A stretch of DNA of 64,000 nucleotides from Litoribacillus peritrichatus (GCF_039537985.1 NZ_BAABBN010000004.1:1488001-1552000), one strand, 5' to 3'. Numbered from the stretch's first letter, positions 16,642-25,824 are shown. A program made the numbers and translations. The notes: a model not told the origin generated them from the letters alone.

Positions 16642-16992
16642 CTAGCGGAACATTTCAAGATTAAGAGAAACAGGATTACCTAACCAATAGGCAAAGTCGG
16701 TGTGGTCTTTCAAGTCATCTCCCGTTAACGCATGAACAAGAATGCTCAACCCTTGTCTGTTTTGATCCAACCACGGAATCAGCACTTCAAAGTGTTTGCT
16801 TCCAAACGTAATCTGACAGCTCCAGCAAGGGTGAGGCCCAACCTTTTGTTTATGGAACCGCCCTACTTTTAAATCAAATTTATGTTTTACTTCCTCACAT
16901 AAATTTAAAGCGACGTCTTCTGTTTCTCGATCAAAATAAACATGAGCATGGTAAGCTTTGTAAACATTTTCCGGTCGTCTGACTTTTGTCAT
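16642..16992 (-). CDS. DOPA 4,5-dioxygenase family protein
   Basis: This 116-aa protein matches the small DOPA 4,5-dioxygenase family. YHAHVYFD (residues 13-20) has the two His of the family motif, and VGPHPCWSCQITF and LIPWLDQNRQGLSILVHAL follow in the usual order. Plant and fungal members extradiol-cleave DOPA; bacterial members are of unproven role. It starts 15 bp after the stop of the upstream binding-protein gene, so the two probably form an operon. A link between them is not obvious. Confidence 0.8.
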   Translation of the reverse strand: MTKVRRPENVYKAYHAHVYFDRETEDVALNLCEEVKHKFDLKVGRFHKQKVGPHPCWSCQITFGSKHFEVLIPWLDQNRQGLSILVHALTGDDLKDHTDFAYWLGNPVSLNLEMFR

Positions 16993-17007
16993 TTTAAGGC
17001 TACTCTT

Positions 17008-17862
17008 CTAGAATTTATGCCAATACGTTTCAGGAACGTTACGTTGCCGATCAGTCATTAATGGGTTCTCTAACTCAAAAACCCGCCTTTGACTTGGTTT
17101 AATCGTTTCCAGTACATTTTTTATCACGGGATGACTCAGGAAGTGATCTACAAACGCGCCTTTGCGATAAGCTTCTTTCAATCCTTTTTCGATGAGCGTT
17201 GCCAGGTGTTCATCTTCTTTGCGCAGATAAAACATATAATCCAGCGGGTAACGGATCAGAATATAGGACTCAACAACCAGAGTTGGCGATTTCACTGAGC
17301 GCTGTTGAATTTCTACAAACACCTCGTTAATGCCTCGATTAAAAGCATTGAATCGCCCTTTTTCTAACATCAGCCAAAGGTTCTCATATCTGGATTGAGT
17401 CACTTCAAATCCGGCATGTTGGAAAATCAGAGTATCAGGCCAACCGATACCAGAGCCTACAACGACTTTCTTTTTTAATTCTGCCAACGTTTTTATTTCT
17501 TTAAACATAGCCAAATGTTTTTCTGTCGTTGCAAAAACGCGTTGGCCTAAAAGCCCTCTGGTTAGAGGGATATCAATCTGCCTGAAATTTGCTTCACGCT
17601 CAGCAGAGAAACCACTAAAAAAAACGTTGTAGTCTACTTCTTCGTATTCCAAATCTCTGAAAGCCCTGGTTTGCATTGACTTCAAAGGGACCAAAGTCAG
17701 GGTGGTTTCTTCACCCGAATGCTCAAGCGCCAGCTTCAATACCGAAATTTCATATGAAAACACGTCAGAACCGGCAGGCAGTAAGCCCAACCGAACATCT
17801 ATGGGATCGGCATGAACAAAATCAATAAAGAGGCTTAACCACAGCAACGTCCAACGTCTCAT
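17008..17862 (-). CDS. Periplasmic substrate-binding-like protein (orphan)
   Basis: This 284-aa protein has a signal peptide (MRRWTLLWLSLFIDFVHA) and a type 2 periplasmic-binding fold of the amino-acid/transporter substrate-binding class. It begins DVRLGLLPAGSDVFSYEIS and includes VVVGSGIGWPDT. No permease or ATPase gene is adjacent, so an ABC uptake role is doubtful. Similar orphans in marine gammaproteobacteria may act as extracytoplasmic sensors. Two other orphans of this type lie at 19635 and 45227. Confidence 0.7.
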   Translation of the reverse strand: MRRWTLLWLSLFIDFVHADPIDVRLGLLPAGSDVFSYEISVLKLALEHSGEETTLTLVPLKSMQTRAFRDLEYEEVDYNVFFSGFSAEREANFRQIDIPLTRGLLGQRVFATTEKHLAMFKEIKTLAELKKKVVVGSGIGWPDTLIFQHAGFEVTQSRYENLWLMLEKGRFNAFNRGINEVFVEIQQRSVKSPTLVVESYILIRYPLDYMFYLRKEDEHLATLIEKGLKEAYRKGAFVDHFLSHPVIKNVLETIKPSQRRVFELENPLMTDRQRNVPETYWHKF

Positions 17863-18066
17863 TTTCCATCCCCGCTATTATTTTAAATATAGTCGAGGAG
17901 ATCCATACTTTTATATTAAAAAACTCTTTTAATCCCACCTGTTTAGGCACGCCAAACCTATTAATAAAACATAAAGTTGCATAATATATACAATACTCTC
18001 AAGATTGTTATGCATAAGAGTACTTAACAACAATAAATACAACTAACTCAAATGGATATTGAAGCT

Positions 18067-19161
18067 ATGAAGCGCTTTCATAAACTAGCCTTGGCGGCTG
18101 CCATTATGTCGTCATCCGCACAGTCATTCGCAATGGAAACTCTAAACGACGACTTTTTGTCTGACATGACCGGTCAATCCGGTGTATCAATAGACTTAAA
18201 GGCAAGAGTATTGATTGATGAAGTGGTTTATACCGATACAGCCGCAGGCCCTGCTCCGCTGCCTACAAATATCATTGAAAACGGGTCTGGTATTTCTATA
18301 GACCTATCCACTCGAGTGTTAATCGATGAAGCTGTTTACACAGACACAGCCCATGTTGCGCTTGATGCGCTTGGTAATCCAGTCCTTAAAGACGGAGGCC
18401 AAATAGCCTTTGGTGCTATCCGCTTTGGCGGAGCTAATGTTGGAGACAAAACACCAGGAGCAAGCAATACATTTTTGGACGACATCAAGATTGATATTGA
18501 TGTAAATGAAAGCGGTGACCTTGAGATCTTAATAGGAACCCAGGATTTCATTGGTTTCTTACAAGGAACCAGCGAAGTGGACTTCGGTTTAACACTGGGT
18601 GACTCGGCATCTGGCGTTGCTGGTTTGCAACTTCGAAGTGCTGACGGCACAGTGAATACCAACCTTATTGGTGATATGTCAATTTCCGGCGTTCTTGGCC
18701 CTGTCGCTATCATTGTCTCTAACGACGGTGCGGGTGACACCAGCGGTTTCATTAATGCGGCCGGTTTCTTTGCAATTGATGACGGTAGTATTGATGTCCC
18801 TATACTTGGAGTGGGTATATCCAACCTTCGAATCTATCAAGATGCGAACAAAGGCGCTCTAGGCGCTGCAGGTGTTGCCCAAGGAGGAATGGCTTATTTC
18901 GATGTAGTGGTAGATACTGTGGACACTGCTTATTCTTTAGCTAATCCATCTGATATTGCAGGTACAGCGACTCACTTCGCGGTATCTGATGCGTTACTTT
19001 TAGACATTAATAGTTTTAATGTGGATATGGACCTTGATTTATCGATCGGAAACTCGGTTGCAACAGGCAACTTATCTAACTTGGTAAGCAGTTCATTTGG
19101 CCATGTTCACATGGAGAACCTGGACATTTCAGGCACTTCTCTGACTATCTACGGTCACTAG
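18067..19161 (+). CDS. FilF-like exported surface protein (DUF6160-like N-terminus)
   Basis: This 364-aa protein has a signal peptide ending SAQSFA and then METLNDDFLSDMTGQSG, the motif that starts DUF6160/FilF-type proteins linked to putative pilus systems. The rest is low in Cys, rich in Gly, Asp and Ser, and beta-rich. A segment G(V/I)SIDL..RVLIDE.VYTDTA occurs twice, 36 residues apart, encoded by diverged DNA at 18181 and 18289. The ATG at 18067 fits the signal peptide better than the in-frame ATG at 18052. No pilus genes are adjacent. A hairpin terminator follows. Confidence 0.65.
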   Translation: MKRFHKLALAAAIMSSSAQSFAMETLNDDFLSDMTGQSGVSIDLKARVLIDEVVYTDTAAGPAPLPTNIIENGSGISIDLSTRVLIDEAVYTDTAHVALDALGNPVLKDGGQIAFGAIRFGGANVGDKTPGASNTFLDDIKIDIDVNESGDLEILIGTQDFIGFLQGTSEVDFGLTLGDSASGVAGLQLRSADGTVNTNLIGDMSISGVLGPVAIIVSNDGAGDTSGFINAAGFFAIDDGSIDVPILGVGISNLRIYQDANKGALGAAGVAQGGMAYFDVVVDTVDTAYSLANPSDIAGTATHFAVSDALLLDINSFNVDMDLDLSIGNSVATGNLSNLVSSSFGHVHMENLDISGTSLTIYGH

Positions 19162-19187
19162 CAGAAGTCAATAAACGATAAAAGTGA

Positions 19188-19222
19188 TTCATGCCCCATT
19201 CCATTATAGCCAGGGGCATGAA
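19188..19222. terminator. Hairpin between convergent genes
   Basis: A perfect 10-bp inverted repeat (TTCATGCCCC / GGGGCATGAA) with a 15-nt loop lies between the FilF-like gene and the small lipoprotein gene. No long T tract follows. Confidence 0.6.
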
Positions 19223-19243
19223 CTCATATATATACAATAGTGT

Positions 19244-19549
19244 TTACTGAACAAATCTTGTTAATATTGAAGAAGGCGGCGCACTTGGCGGCTCTACATG
19301 AGACTGCATAATCAATTTATGTTCTACAATGTTTGCAGCCTGAGTGGCACTACTGTTAGTGGAGTCAACTTGTGATAATACTTTTGCTGATCCATGCTGG
19401 TCTATCCCTTCCTGAAGTTCTATAGGGGAAGAAACTTGAGCATCAAAGGTATTCAGCTCTTCATCGTCCAACGGAATTAAATTAGTTTTGTTGTCCCCCA
19501 TTGAAACACAGGAAAAAAGCAACAAAGTGATGAAAATCGACTTCTGCAT
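19244..19549 (-). CDS. Small putative lipoprotein, unrecognised
   Basis: This 101-aa protein starts MQKSIFITLLLFSCVSMG, a signal peptide with a plausible lipobox (LFSC). The remainder is acidic, Ser/Thr-rich and likely disordered, with no recognised domain. An upstream in-frame start would add 22 residues and bury the signal peptide. It lies 85 bp after the binding-protein gene on the same strand. Confidence 0.5.
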   Translation of the reverse strand: MQKSIFITLLLFSCVSMGDNKTNLIPLDDEELNTFDAQVSSPIELQEGIDQHGSAKVLSQVDSTNSSATQAANIVEHKLIMQSHVEPPSAPPSSILTRFVQ

Positions 19550-19634
19550 CCTACAATCTCTGACGTCATTCTTAGTTAACCAAAAATAATACAAGACTCG
19601 TTTCGCGAAATTCAACGCTTGTCAGTTAACATTT

Positions 19635-20426
19635 TTAATTCTCAGGCAACTCAAACCCATATTGATGAAGAATGTCCCGATAAGCATCTGTTTTCATAAA
19701 GGCTTTTAACTTACGGGAAAACGCATTTGCCAGTGGTAATGACCCGCTTTTTACTTTTGAGAAAGCAATATAATCCGGTGCGTAATCAATTTTTGGTTCT
19801 AAAAATTTAATTTCATTCACTATTCCCATTGAGGTAGCAAGAGCCGTCATTACAGGTTTATTGCCAACACCTATATCGACTTTTCCACGGTGCAGAGCTT
19901 CCAGTAATGCAGTCGTTGAGCTGTATTCTTGTTTCAAAAGCTGAGTATTTTCACTGTAATTCTTACCATGCCAATAGCCTGAGACGTTTCCGAAACTTCT
20001 TTTTGATAGCTCCAACAGTTGCCCAGAAAACTCTATGTCGCTTGAGTTTGAAACAACCAAGGAGCTGGATTCATAAATGTGAGGAATATCGACATACCAA
20101 ACATCTTTTGCACGTTCTTCGGTTTTAAAGTACAGAATCACCATGTCAATCCGGCCAATTGCCAAATTATATTGCACCCGTTTCCAAGGAAAACGTTTAA
20201 ACGTTAAATGATGGCCCAACTGTTTGGCCACATGATGAGCAATTTCTGCTGCGGCCCCCTTAAATTCTCCGGCCTCTTCATAGTAAAACGGCTTATAGTC
20301 CGTCTCACTAACCCCAACAATAAGTTCTTTTGCGTTGACTAAAGAACACAATATCAAACAGAAAACCGCGACAAAGTGTCGAATCAACCAAGCCTGATAA
20401 TCAGATTGAGTAAGTTTCATTTTCAT
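19635..20426 (-). CDS. Periplasmic substrate-binding-like protein (orphan)
   Basis: This 263-aa protein has a signal peptide (hydrophobic FVAVFCLILCSLVNA) and a type 2 periplasmic-binding fold. KELIVGVSETDYKPFYYEE opens the mature domain, and GRIDMVILYFKTEER and RGKVDIGVGN follow, as in bacterial solute-binding family 3. No transporter genes are adjacent. It may bind amino acids or serve as a sensor. The ATG at 20426 is taken instead of a TTG two codons upstream. Confidence 0.72.
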   Translation of the reverse strand: MKMKLTQSDYQAWLIRHFVAVFCLILCSLVNAKELIVGVSETDYKPFYYEEAGEFKGAAAEIAHHVAKQLGHHLTFKRFPWKRVQYNLAIGRIDMVILYFKTEERAKDVWYVDIPHIYESSSLVVSNSSDIEFSGQLLELSKRSFGNVSGYWHGKNYSENTQLLKQEYSSTTALLEALHRGKVDIGVGNKPVMTALATSMGIVNEIKFLEPKIDYAPDYIAFSKVKSGSLPLANAFSRKLKAFMKTDAYRDILHQYGFELPEN

Positions 20427-20551
20427 AACCAAACCAAGACTTCTACTCGATTTAAAGTAAGGGACAAGGAAAGCGCTAACTTCAGTATAGACGTGCAGAG
20501 AACATATGAAGCATTTCTAGATTAAGAGAGCTGTCTGCTGCAACTCCATAG

Positions 20552-22399
20552 CTACTGTAACAATTGCAGCACCTGCTGAGGGCGGCTATTGGCCTGCACC
20601 AAAACGCTTAACCCAGCCTGCCTCAGTACCTCCAGTCTTGCCAGCTCAGCGGCTTCAGCCGCATAATCAGCATCCTGAATTCTTGATAATGCAGAACTTA
20701 ACGCTTCACGTTGAATCATCAAGTTATCAATAATAGATTCCAATCGACTAAATGCGGCCCCAACAAAGGCTCTAGTTAAAGAAAGCCTTTCCAAAGCTGA
20801 ATCCATCAACGTTATTGCGCCTTCAGCATCTTCTGAAATATCCACATCACTGATTCCCAACGCTTCTGAAGTGGCACCAAACAAAGGAATTTCGATAGAG
20901 TCATTTGAGCTGGCACCAAACTGAATCCGGATATGCCTGAATGCTAAGTCTTCGAAGTCGGATGCGTCTTCAGGTACTTCACTCGACTCAACTATAAAAT
21001 CGGATGGCCAGTCTTCTTCCCATTTCTCAAGAGGGTCACTATTGTAAGCCAAGGGGTCAAGAACTGCGTCCTCAGCAGAAATGGTCTCATTTGCAGGGCT
21101 CACATCTGAGCCTTGAATAGAACCTGTATCGGTATTAGCCAAGTTAATCCGCTCATCAAGATAATCTGCACCGGAGGCTCTATAGGCTGCCAGAAAAGTC
21201 GCCTCATCGGTAAATGCACCGCCTGTAAACCCAGCACCTGAAACATAAGCGGATAAGCCACCTAAGTTTGTTGCTACGTTGGTGATAGCTTGATCCATCG
21301 TTATCGAAGACGGGTCTGTTTCCAATTCCGACATTACATCAATGATGCCATTCCCTCCTGCGGCTCGTATAGCATCATGTAAATACCGGGTTGCTATCGT
21401 AGCTGAAGAGTACTCCGCACTCGAACCACCCCATGCTTCTGGTGTTCCTGGCGCAGTAAATGCCTGCTGTACCAAGGCGGTGCTACTGCCCGCCGCAGCT
21501 AAATCAATTGATATTCTTTCATCAGCTCCATGAATAAATTCGGCTGCGCCCTCTTTAAACCAGGTATTGATGGTCGCAAAGTTAGTACTGACAGCCATCA
21601 CCGCATGCACCATCTCATGGGCAATAATCCGGTCATTATAAATCGGCGCTGAGCCTCCATTCGGTAAATTTGGTGGGGTAAAATCCGCCATATCCACCAC
21701 TAACTCTACGGAACCACTCACTGCAGGCCCTGTTGCACCATACAGTGCACGAACAAAAGCCGCTGTTCCCCCTGCGCCGTCACTGTCCGGGTCTCCTGCA
21801 GTGGCTAATTTAATTGTAAGGTTTTGATCGTTACCCTCAAGGCCATAATATTGTCGTATCAAAGCTTCGGAAGACTCAAGCCACCCTTCTGTTAATCCTT
21901 GCATCACAGCTAACTGATCTTCATCATCAATCAAAGATACAACTTTAGGGCCATCAACTTCGGCCGTAACCAGCTGTGTGTTGTCATTCAATAAACCGAT
22001 CCCATTGAATGATGTATTTCGGGCAACTTGATCAATATTATTGATTAACTCGTAAACCTCAGCTTGCAAAGCAAGCCGGTCTATATCATTTAACGTCCCG
22101 TTATTGGCCTGAATGGCCAAATCACGAATTCTTTTAACGTCGCTGGTGATGGACTCAAGTCCTCCATCCATCGTTTGAAGTAACGAAATGCCATCACTCG
22201 CATTTTTGATACTTTGGGTTTTTTCCCGAATGCCAGCTTCAAACCTGACAGACATGGTTAAGCCAGCAGCATTGTCTTTTGCACTGTTAATTCTTAACCC
22301 GGAAGATAAGCGTTGATAGACCACGGAAATCCCACGCTCAGTTTCATCTAACAGACGTTGAGCTCTGAGCGAGGCAATGTTGGTGTTGATAATTAGCAA
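20552..22399 (-). CDS. Proteolytic flagellin (flagellinolysin)
   Basis: This 615-aa protein has intact flagellin ends: N-terminal D0/D1 (INTNIASLRAQR, RLSSGLRINSAKDNAAGL, to about residue 140) and C-terminal D1/D0 (about 485-615, ending LSVLVQANSRPQQVLQLL). Between them lies a zinc-metallopeptidase domain. HEMVH at 261-265 gives His261, Glu262 and His265, and WFKEGAAEF supplies Glu283 as the third gluzincin ligand. This is the layout of flagellinolysins, described as filament subunits with surface-exposed collagenase-like protease activity. The start is TTG with AAGGGA 6 bases upstream. A sigma-28 promoter precedes it. No other flagellar gene is in the window, so it is an orphan flagellin beside the organism's main set. 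An acidic stretch (about 430-485) links protease to D1. Confidence 0.93.
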   Translation of the reverse strand: MLIINTNIASLRAQRLLDETERGISVVYQRLSSGLRINSAKDNAAGLTMSVRFEAGIREKTQSIKNASDGISLLQTMDGGLESITSDVKRIRDLAIQANNGTLNDIDRLALQAEVYELINNIDQVARNTSFNGIGLLNDNTQLVTAEVDGPKVVSLIDDEDQLAVMQGLTEGWLESSEALIRQYYGLEGNDQNLTIKLATAGDPDSDGAGGTAAFVRALYGATGPAVSGSVELVVDMADFTPPNLPNGGSAPIYNDRIIAHEMVHAVMAVSTNFATINTWFKEGAAEFIHGADERISIDLAAAGSSTALVQQAFTAPGTPEAWGGSSAEYSSATIATRYLHDAIRAAGGNGIIDVMSELETDPSSITMDQAITNVATNLGGLSAYVSGAGFTGGAFTDEATFLAAYRASGADYLDERINLANTDTGSIQGSDVSPANETISAEDAVLDPLAYNSDPLEKWEEDWPSDFIVESSEVPEDASDFEDLAFRHIRIQFGASSNDSIEIPLFGATSEALGISDVDISEDAEGAITLMDSALERLSLTRAFVGAAFSRLESIIDNLMIQREALSSALSRIQDADYAAEAAELARLEVLRQAGLSVLVQANSRPQQVLQLLQ

Positions 22400-22460
22400 A
22401 GAAAATCCCTTTTACTGCCATTTATCCAAAGAACACATAAAACCTAAAAGTATGCATAAC

Positions 22461-22486
22461 TTATCGACAGCAACAGAGAATCCTTA
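22461..22486 (-). promoter_or_regulatory. Sigma-28 (FliA) promoter of the flagellinolysin gene
   Basis: On the minus strand TAAGGATT, a 10-bp spacer and GTCGATAA match the flagellar class 3 consensus (TAAAGTTT, 11 bp, GCCGATAA) at 7 of 8 positions in the -10 and 5 of 8 in the -35. It lies about 62 bp before the TTG start. Confidence 0.75.
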
Positions 22487-22493
22487 ACAAAAA

Positions 22494-23009
22494 TTAATCT
22501 CCTGCAGCAAGGGATCTATAGGCAGATTTCAACAGGGCCTTGCTATAAACCAAGTGAAAACCAGATAAGGCGTGAAAAAAGAATCCGAATGAAGCTTCTT
22601 TTCCACTGCTTCCGCTTGGTACAACAACAGACCCAAAGTATAGGCGAGTTTTAGTTTCGGTATCGTTACTCAGATCCTCCGTCATTAACCAAGAACGTGT
22701 CTTCGACATATAGTCACACATCAAGATCTGATTGGCTGCTCGACCTTCCACAGACCAAGCCGCAAATTGATCTCTGGTGGCAACTGCAAGTTCTCTTGCT
22801 TCCTCATCCGTTGAAGGTCTACGAGCAAACCAGGAAAGAAGGTGCCGCTCTGCCTTAAAAAGCCGAGTGGTATAAAAGGCCTCTATGTATTGCTCAAATG
22901 TCACGTTACGAGGCACATCAATGTAAAAGCAATCCGTATAACCGCCCTTCTCTTGGTATGGCTTTGATAAAGCGATATCGGGTAGGTCTGTTGATTGAAT
23001 ACCAGTCAT
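22494..23009 (-). CDS. Conserved-looking protein of unknown function
   Basis: This 171-aa soluble protein has no signal peptide. It contains YTDCFYIDVPRNVTFEQYIE, AFYTTRLFKAERHLLSWF, FAAWSVEGRAANQILMCD and YFGSVVVP, a pattern that looks like a conserved single-domain protein, perhaps DUF2867/SRPBCC-like. I cannot name the family with confidence. The ATG at 23009 is preferred to an upstream GTG. Its stop is just upstream of the flagellinolysin promoter, which overlaps its 3' flank. Confidence 0.6.
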   Translation of the reverse strand: MTGIQSTDLPDIALSKPYQEKGGYTDCFYIDVPRNVTFEQYIEAFYTTRLFKAERHLLSWFARRPSTDEEARELAVATRDQFAAWSVEGRAANQILMCDYMSKTRSWLMTEDLSNDTETKTRLYFGSVVVPSGSSGKEASFGFFFHALSGFHLVYSKALLKSAYRSLAAGD

Positions 23010-23259
23010 ATTTACAGTTACCACTCAAGTCCATGAATTCAGATTCCAAGCCACCAACTATATTCCTACTCTCTCATATTTGCACTTCGTTCGTTGCAGC
23101 AACACGAAAGATCAGAACCTCATCGCAGTATCAAAAGCCAATACTCAAAGTGCTTCAATAAGCGCCTTGCAAGAGCAGAATTGTTTCCACAACAGTCAAA
23201 AACTACATTCTGCACATCAACTAAAAAACAACCGCCCGAAAAAAGTAAAGGAAAACGTC

Positions 23260-23535
23260 ATGATGATTGATGAAGTACAAAGTAACAGTCAAAGCTGGTT
23301 ATTTTTCGTGAAAGTCTCTTTTGCCATTTCTTTAATAGCGATGGCAGCTGGCATCGTAATCCTTCCTGCCGACCTGATGGTCAAAGGCTATCTCGCCATC
23401 TCTGCCTTATTCGTAGTGAGCTCGACGATTACCATGTCGAAGACACTGAGAGATAACCACGAAAGCCAAAGACTGATTAATAAATTATCTGAGGCCAAAA
23501 CACAGCAGATTATTAAAGAATATTCAGACAGCTAA
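23260..23535 (+). CDS. YiaA/YiaB-family inner-membrane protein
   Basis: This 91-aa protein has two transmembrane helices (WLFFVKVSFAISLIAMAAG and the stretch around GYLAISALFVVSS). A conserved cytoplasmic tail MSKTLRDNHESQRLINKLSEA follows, which is the YiaAB domain signature. AAAGGA precedes the ATG pair at 23260. It is followed 67 bp later by a PspA-like gene. YiaAB proteins near PspA/IM30 suggest an envelope-stress role; this is inference. Confidence 0.82.
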   Translation: MMIDEVQSNSQSWLFFVKVSFAISLIAMAAGIVILPADLMVKGYLAISALFVVSSTITMSKTLRDNHESQRLINKLSEAKTQQIIKEYSDS

Positions 23536-23602
23536 GCAAACATATGAATTAAGCACCGACACATAAATTGCCCATTTGAGAGCGATATCAGGAGTGGTAA
23601 AA

Positions 23603-24283
23603 ATGAATACAATGAGAAAAATCTATACGGCCATAAGAGGTTCAGCAAGGGAAAATGCCGAATCCGTGATTGACGCCAATGCCATTCGTATTTTTGAGCA
23701 GGAAATTTTGGATGCTGAACAAGCCATCATGCAGTCAAAACAAAAACTTGCCTATATCATGGCGGAACGAGTACAGCTAGAGCGTGCCAGCCAGCAGCTC
23801 AGCGAACAAATCAAATCGAGAGAATCACAGACAGCCAAGGCGTTAAAAATTAATGATGAGCCATTAGCCAATGAACTGGCAGAAGACATTCTCAACAAAG
23901 AACACGAAAAAAGCGCGCAATGGACAGCCATCAAGAATTTAACCAGCCGAGAACAAGCGCTCTCACAAAAGATTCAGCAATCGGCACAACAAGTGCTGAC
24001 TTTCCGAAGGGAGTTGGGCATCGCTAAAGCCAATGCATATGCTCAATCTGCTTCATCCCAAGTCGGCCCGCAGACGAGTGCACTTGAAACAAATTTATCT
24101 GATTTAAAAATATCTCTACAGAGAATCCAACAGAAACAACAGCATTTAGATGATACTACCAACGCATTAAATTCAATTGAGAAGGCAATTGGAGAAAGCT
24201 CTCTTGACCAAAAAGTAGAACAAGCAGGGTTAGGAGCAAGACAGGCAGAGATTCAGTCTGTTCTGGAACGAGTGAGAGAATAG
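23603..24283 (+). CDS. PspA/IM30-family protein
   Basis: This 226-aa protein is almost wholly alpha-helical coiled coil (residues about 25-215), with a short amphipathic start (MRKIYTAIRGSARENAESV) suited to membrane contact. These are PspA/IM30/Vipp1 traits: oligomers on the inner face of the cytoplasmic membrane that protect it under stress. AGGAGTGG lies before the ATG. There is no pspBC or pspF nearby, so it is a PspA paralogue paired with the YiaA-like gene. A terminator follows. Confidence 0.82.
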   Translation: MNTMRKIYTAIRGSARENAESVIDANAIRIFEQEILDAEQAIMQSKQKLAYIMAERVQLERASQQLSEQIKSRESQTAKALKINDEPLANELAEDILNKEHEKSAQWTAIKNLTSREQALSQKIQQSAQQVLTFRRELGIAKANAYAQSASSQVGPQTSALETNLSDLKISLQRIQQKQQHLDDTTNALNSIEKAIGESSLDQKVEQAGLGARQAEIQSVLERVRE

Positions 24284-24308
24284 CAATCAATTTTTTTCTT
24301 TATAAAAA

Positions 24309-24328
24309 AGCAGCGCAAACGCGCTGCT
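24309..24328 (-). terminator. Terminator of the ethanolamine permease gene
   Basis: AGCAGCGC / GCGCTGCT (8-bp perfect stem, AAAC loop) is followed on the minus strand by six T residues. The left flank on the plus strand also has a T run, so it may serve the PspA gene too. Confidence 0.8.
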
Positions 24329-24363
24329 GAAGTTCATATAAAAAGTTGATAAAAGTTCAAACT

Positions 24364-25824
24364 CTAGCCAGCAATGACTTTAGCCGTACCGGTAGCCGCT
24401 TGCCCTTCATTTTCGTCTCCGGCTGAGTACAAATCACTTTCAGCCGCCGCCAGCATTTCAAACTCTTCTTGTGCAGACTTTGCCACCAAGTGGTTCTTGC
24501 TATAGAAGAAATAATAAAGCGCACCCACAACATACAGAACAATCGTGTAGTTAAAAGCTCTAGGGTCAAACGCATACACACCCGTCAGTGCGACTACCGA
24601 TAGAATTAAAGCAATACCAGAAGTAACCACTCCACCCGGGGTTTTATACGGGCGAGGCATACCTGGTTGTTTGATTCTCAATAAAATGTGACTCAGAGCC
24701 ATCAGCGCGTATGAAATGGTTGCACCCACAACGGCCATAGCCAACATTAAATCCCCTTCACCGCTTAGTGATGCGATAAAACCAAATACACCAGGAATGA
24801 TCAACGCCCAGGTTGGGGCTTTACGCTTACTGGTCAGAGATAAGAACTTAGGCAAATAACCGCCACGAGACAAAGCAAACACCAAACGGCTGTAGCCATA
24901 AATGATGGAGAAGAAAGACGCAATCAATCCCGCCAGCCCCAGTACATTTACAATCGTAGCCAGACTTTCATTTCCGCTCAGTTTCAATGCATCAACCAAT
25001 GGAACCGCACTCTTACCAATTACTTCTGCACCAGCTGAACCGGCCAGCAAAAACACCACCAATAGTGCCGTCACCAGTAAGAAAACCATGGCGCCAATAA
25101 TGCCTTTTGGAACATCTTTTCCAGGGTCTTTAGCCTCTTCTGCCGCCAAAGGAACGCCTTCTACAGCAAGAAATAACCACATAGCAAACGGCAAAGCAGC
25201 CCAGACGCCGTACCAACCAAACGGCATTATTTCAGACGCTCCGGCAGCATCTGTCACTGCAATATCGAATAGATTTGAGGCATCAAAGTTACCCCATAAA
25301 GACACCGCTGTCGCAATGATGGCAAATATCGCAAGAGCAGTAATTACCATCATCACCTTCAAAGCCTCACCAGCGCCTAATAGGTGAACAATAATAAACA
25401 CCGCGTAAAAAGCGGCATAGACCATGGGGCCGTTTATACCGAGAAGTTCTTCCACAGCAGAACCAATGAATATCACAATGGCAGCCGGAGCCAGCGCATA
25501 CTCAATTAAAATCGCCAACCCTGTCAGATAGCCTCCGGCCGGCCCCATCACTTGACGGGCAAAACTATAACCACCACCTGAAGCAGGAATTGCCGCCGAC
25601 ATCTCAGCCAACGAGAGTACTAATGTAAAGTACATTAATGCCATCAAACCTGCGGCGATAGCAAAACCACCCCAGCCGGCCTCAGCAATCCCAAAATTCC
25701 ATCCCGCAAAATCTCCAGAGATCACATACGAAACCCCAAGACCCGCCAATAATAGCCAGCCCGCACTGCCCTTTTTCAACTGCCTTTTGGCAAGATAATC
25801 CTGATCCAATGTTTTTGTAGACAT
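24364..25824 (-). CDS. eat: Ethanolamine permease (APC family)
   Basis: This 486-aa transporter has twelve predicted helices. The first is preceded by a short charged N-terminus and contains the APC-like DFAGWNFGIAEAGWGG stretch; helix 3 has IPASGGGYSFARQVMG. Proton- or sodium-coupled ethanolamine importers of the Eat type have this pattern. It lies 70 bp downstream of eutC on the same strand, so eutB-eutC-eat is likely one operon delivering substrate to the lyase. Confidence 0.88.
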   Translation of the reverse strand: MSTKTLDQDYLAKRQLKKGSAGWLLLAGLGVSYVISGDFAGWNFGIAEAGWGGFAIAAGLMALMYFTLVLSLAEMSAAIPASGGGYSFARQVMGPAGGYLTGLAILIEYALAPAAIVIFIGSAVEELLGINGPMVYAAFYAVFIIVHLLGAGEALKVMMVITALAIFAIIATAVSLWGNFDASNLFDIAVTDAAGASEIMPFGWYGVWAALPFAMWLFLAVEGVPLAAEEAKDPGKDVPKGIIGAMVFLLVTALLVVFLLAGSAGAEVIGKSAVPLVDALKLSGNESLATIVNVLGLAGLIASFFSIIYGYSRLVFALSRGGYLPKFLSLTSKRKAPTWALIIPGVFGFIASLSGEGDLMLAMAVVGATISYALMALSHILLRIKQPGMPRPYKTPGGVVTSGIALILSVVALTGVYAFDPRAFNYTIVLYVVGALYYFFYSKNHLVAKSAQEEFEMLAAAESDLYSAGDENEGQAATGTAKVIAG

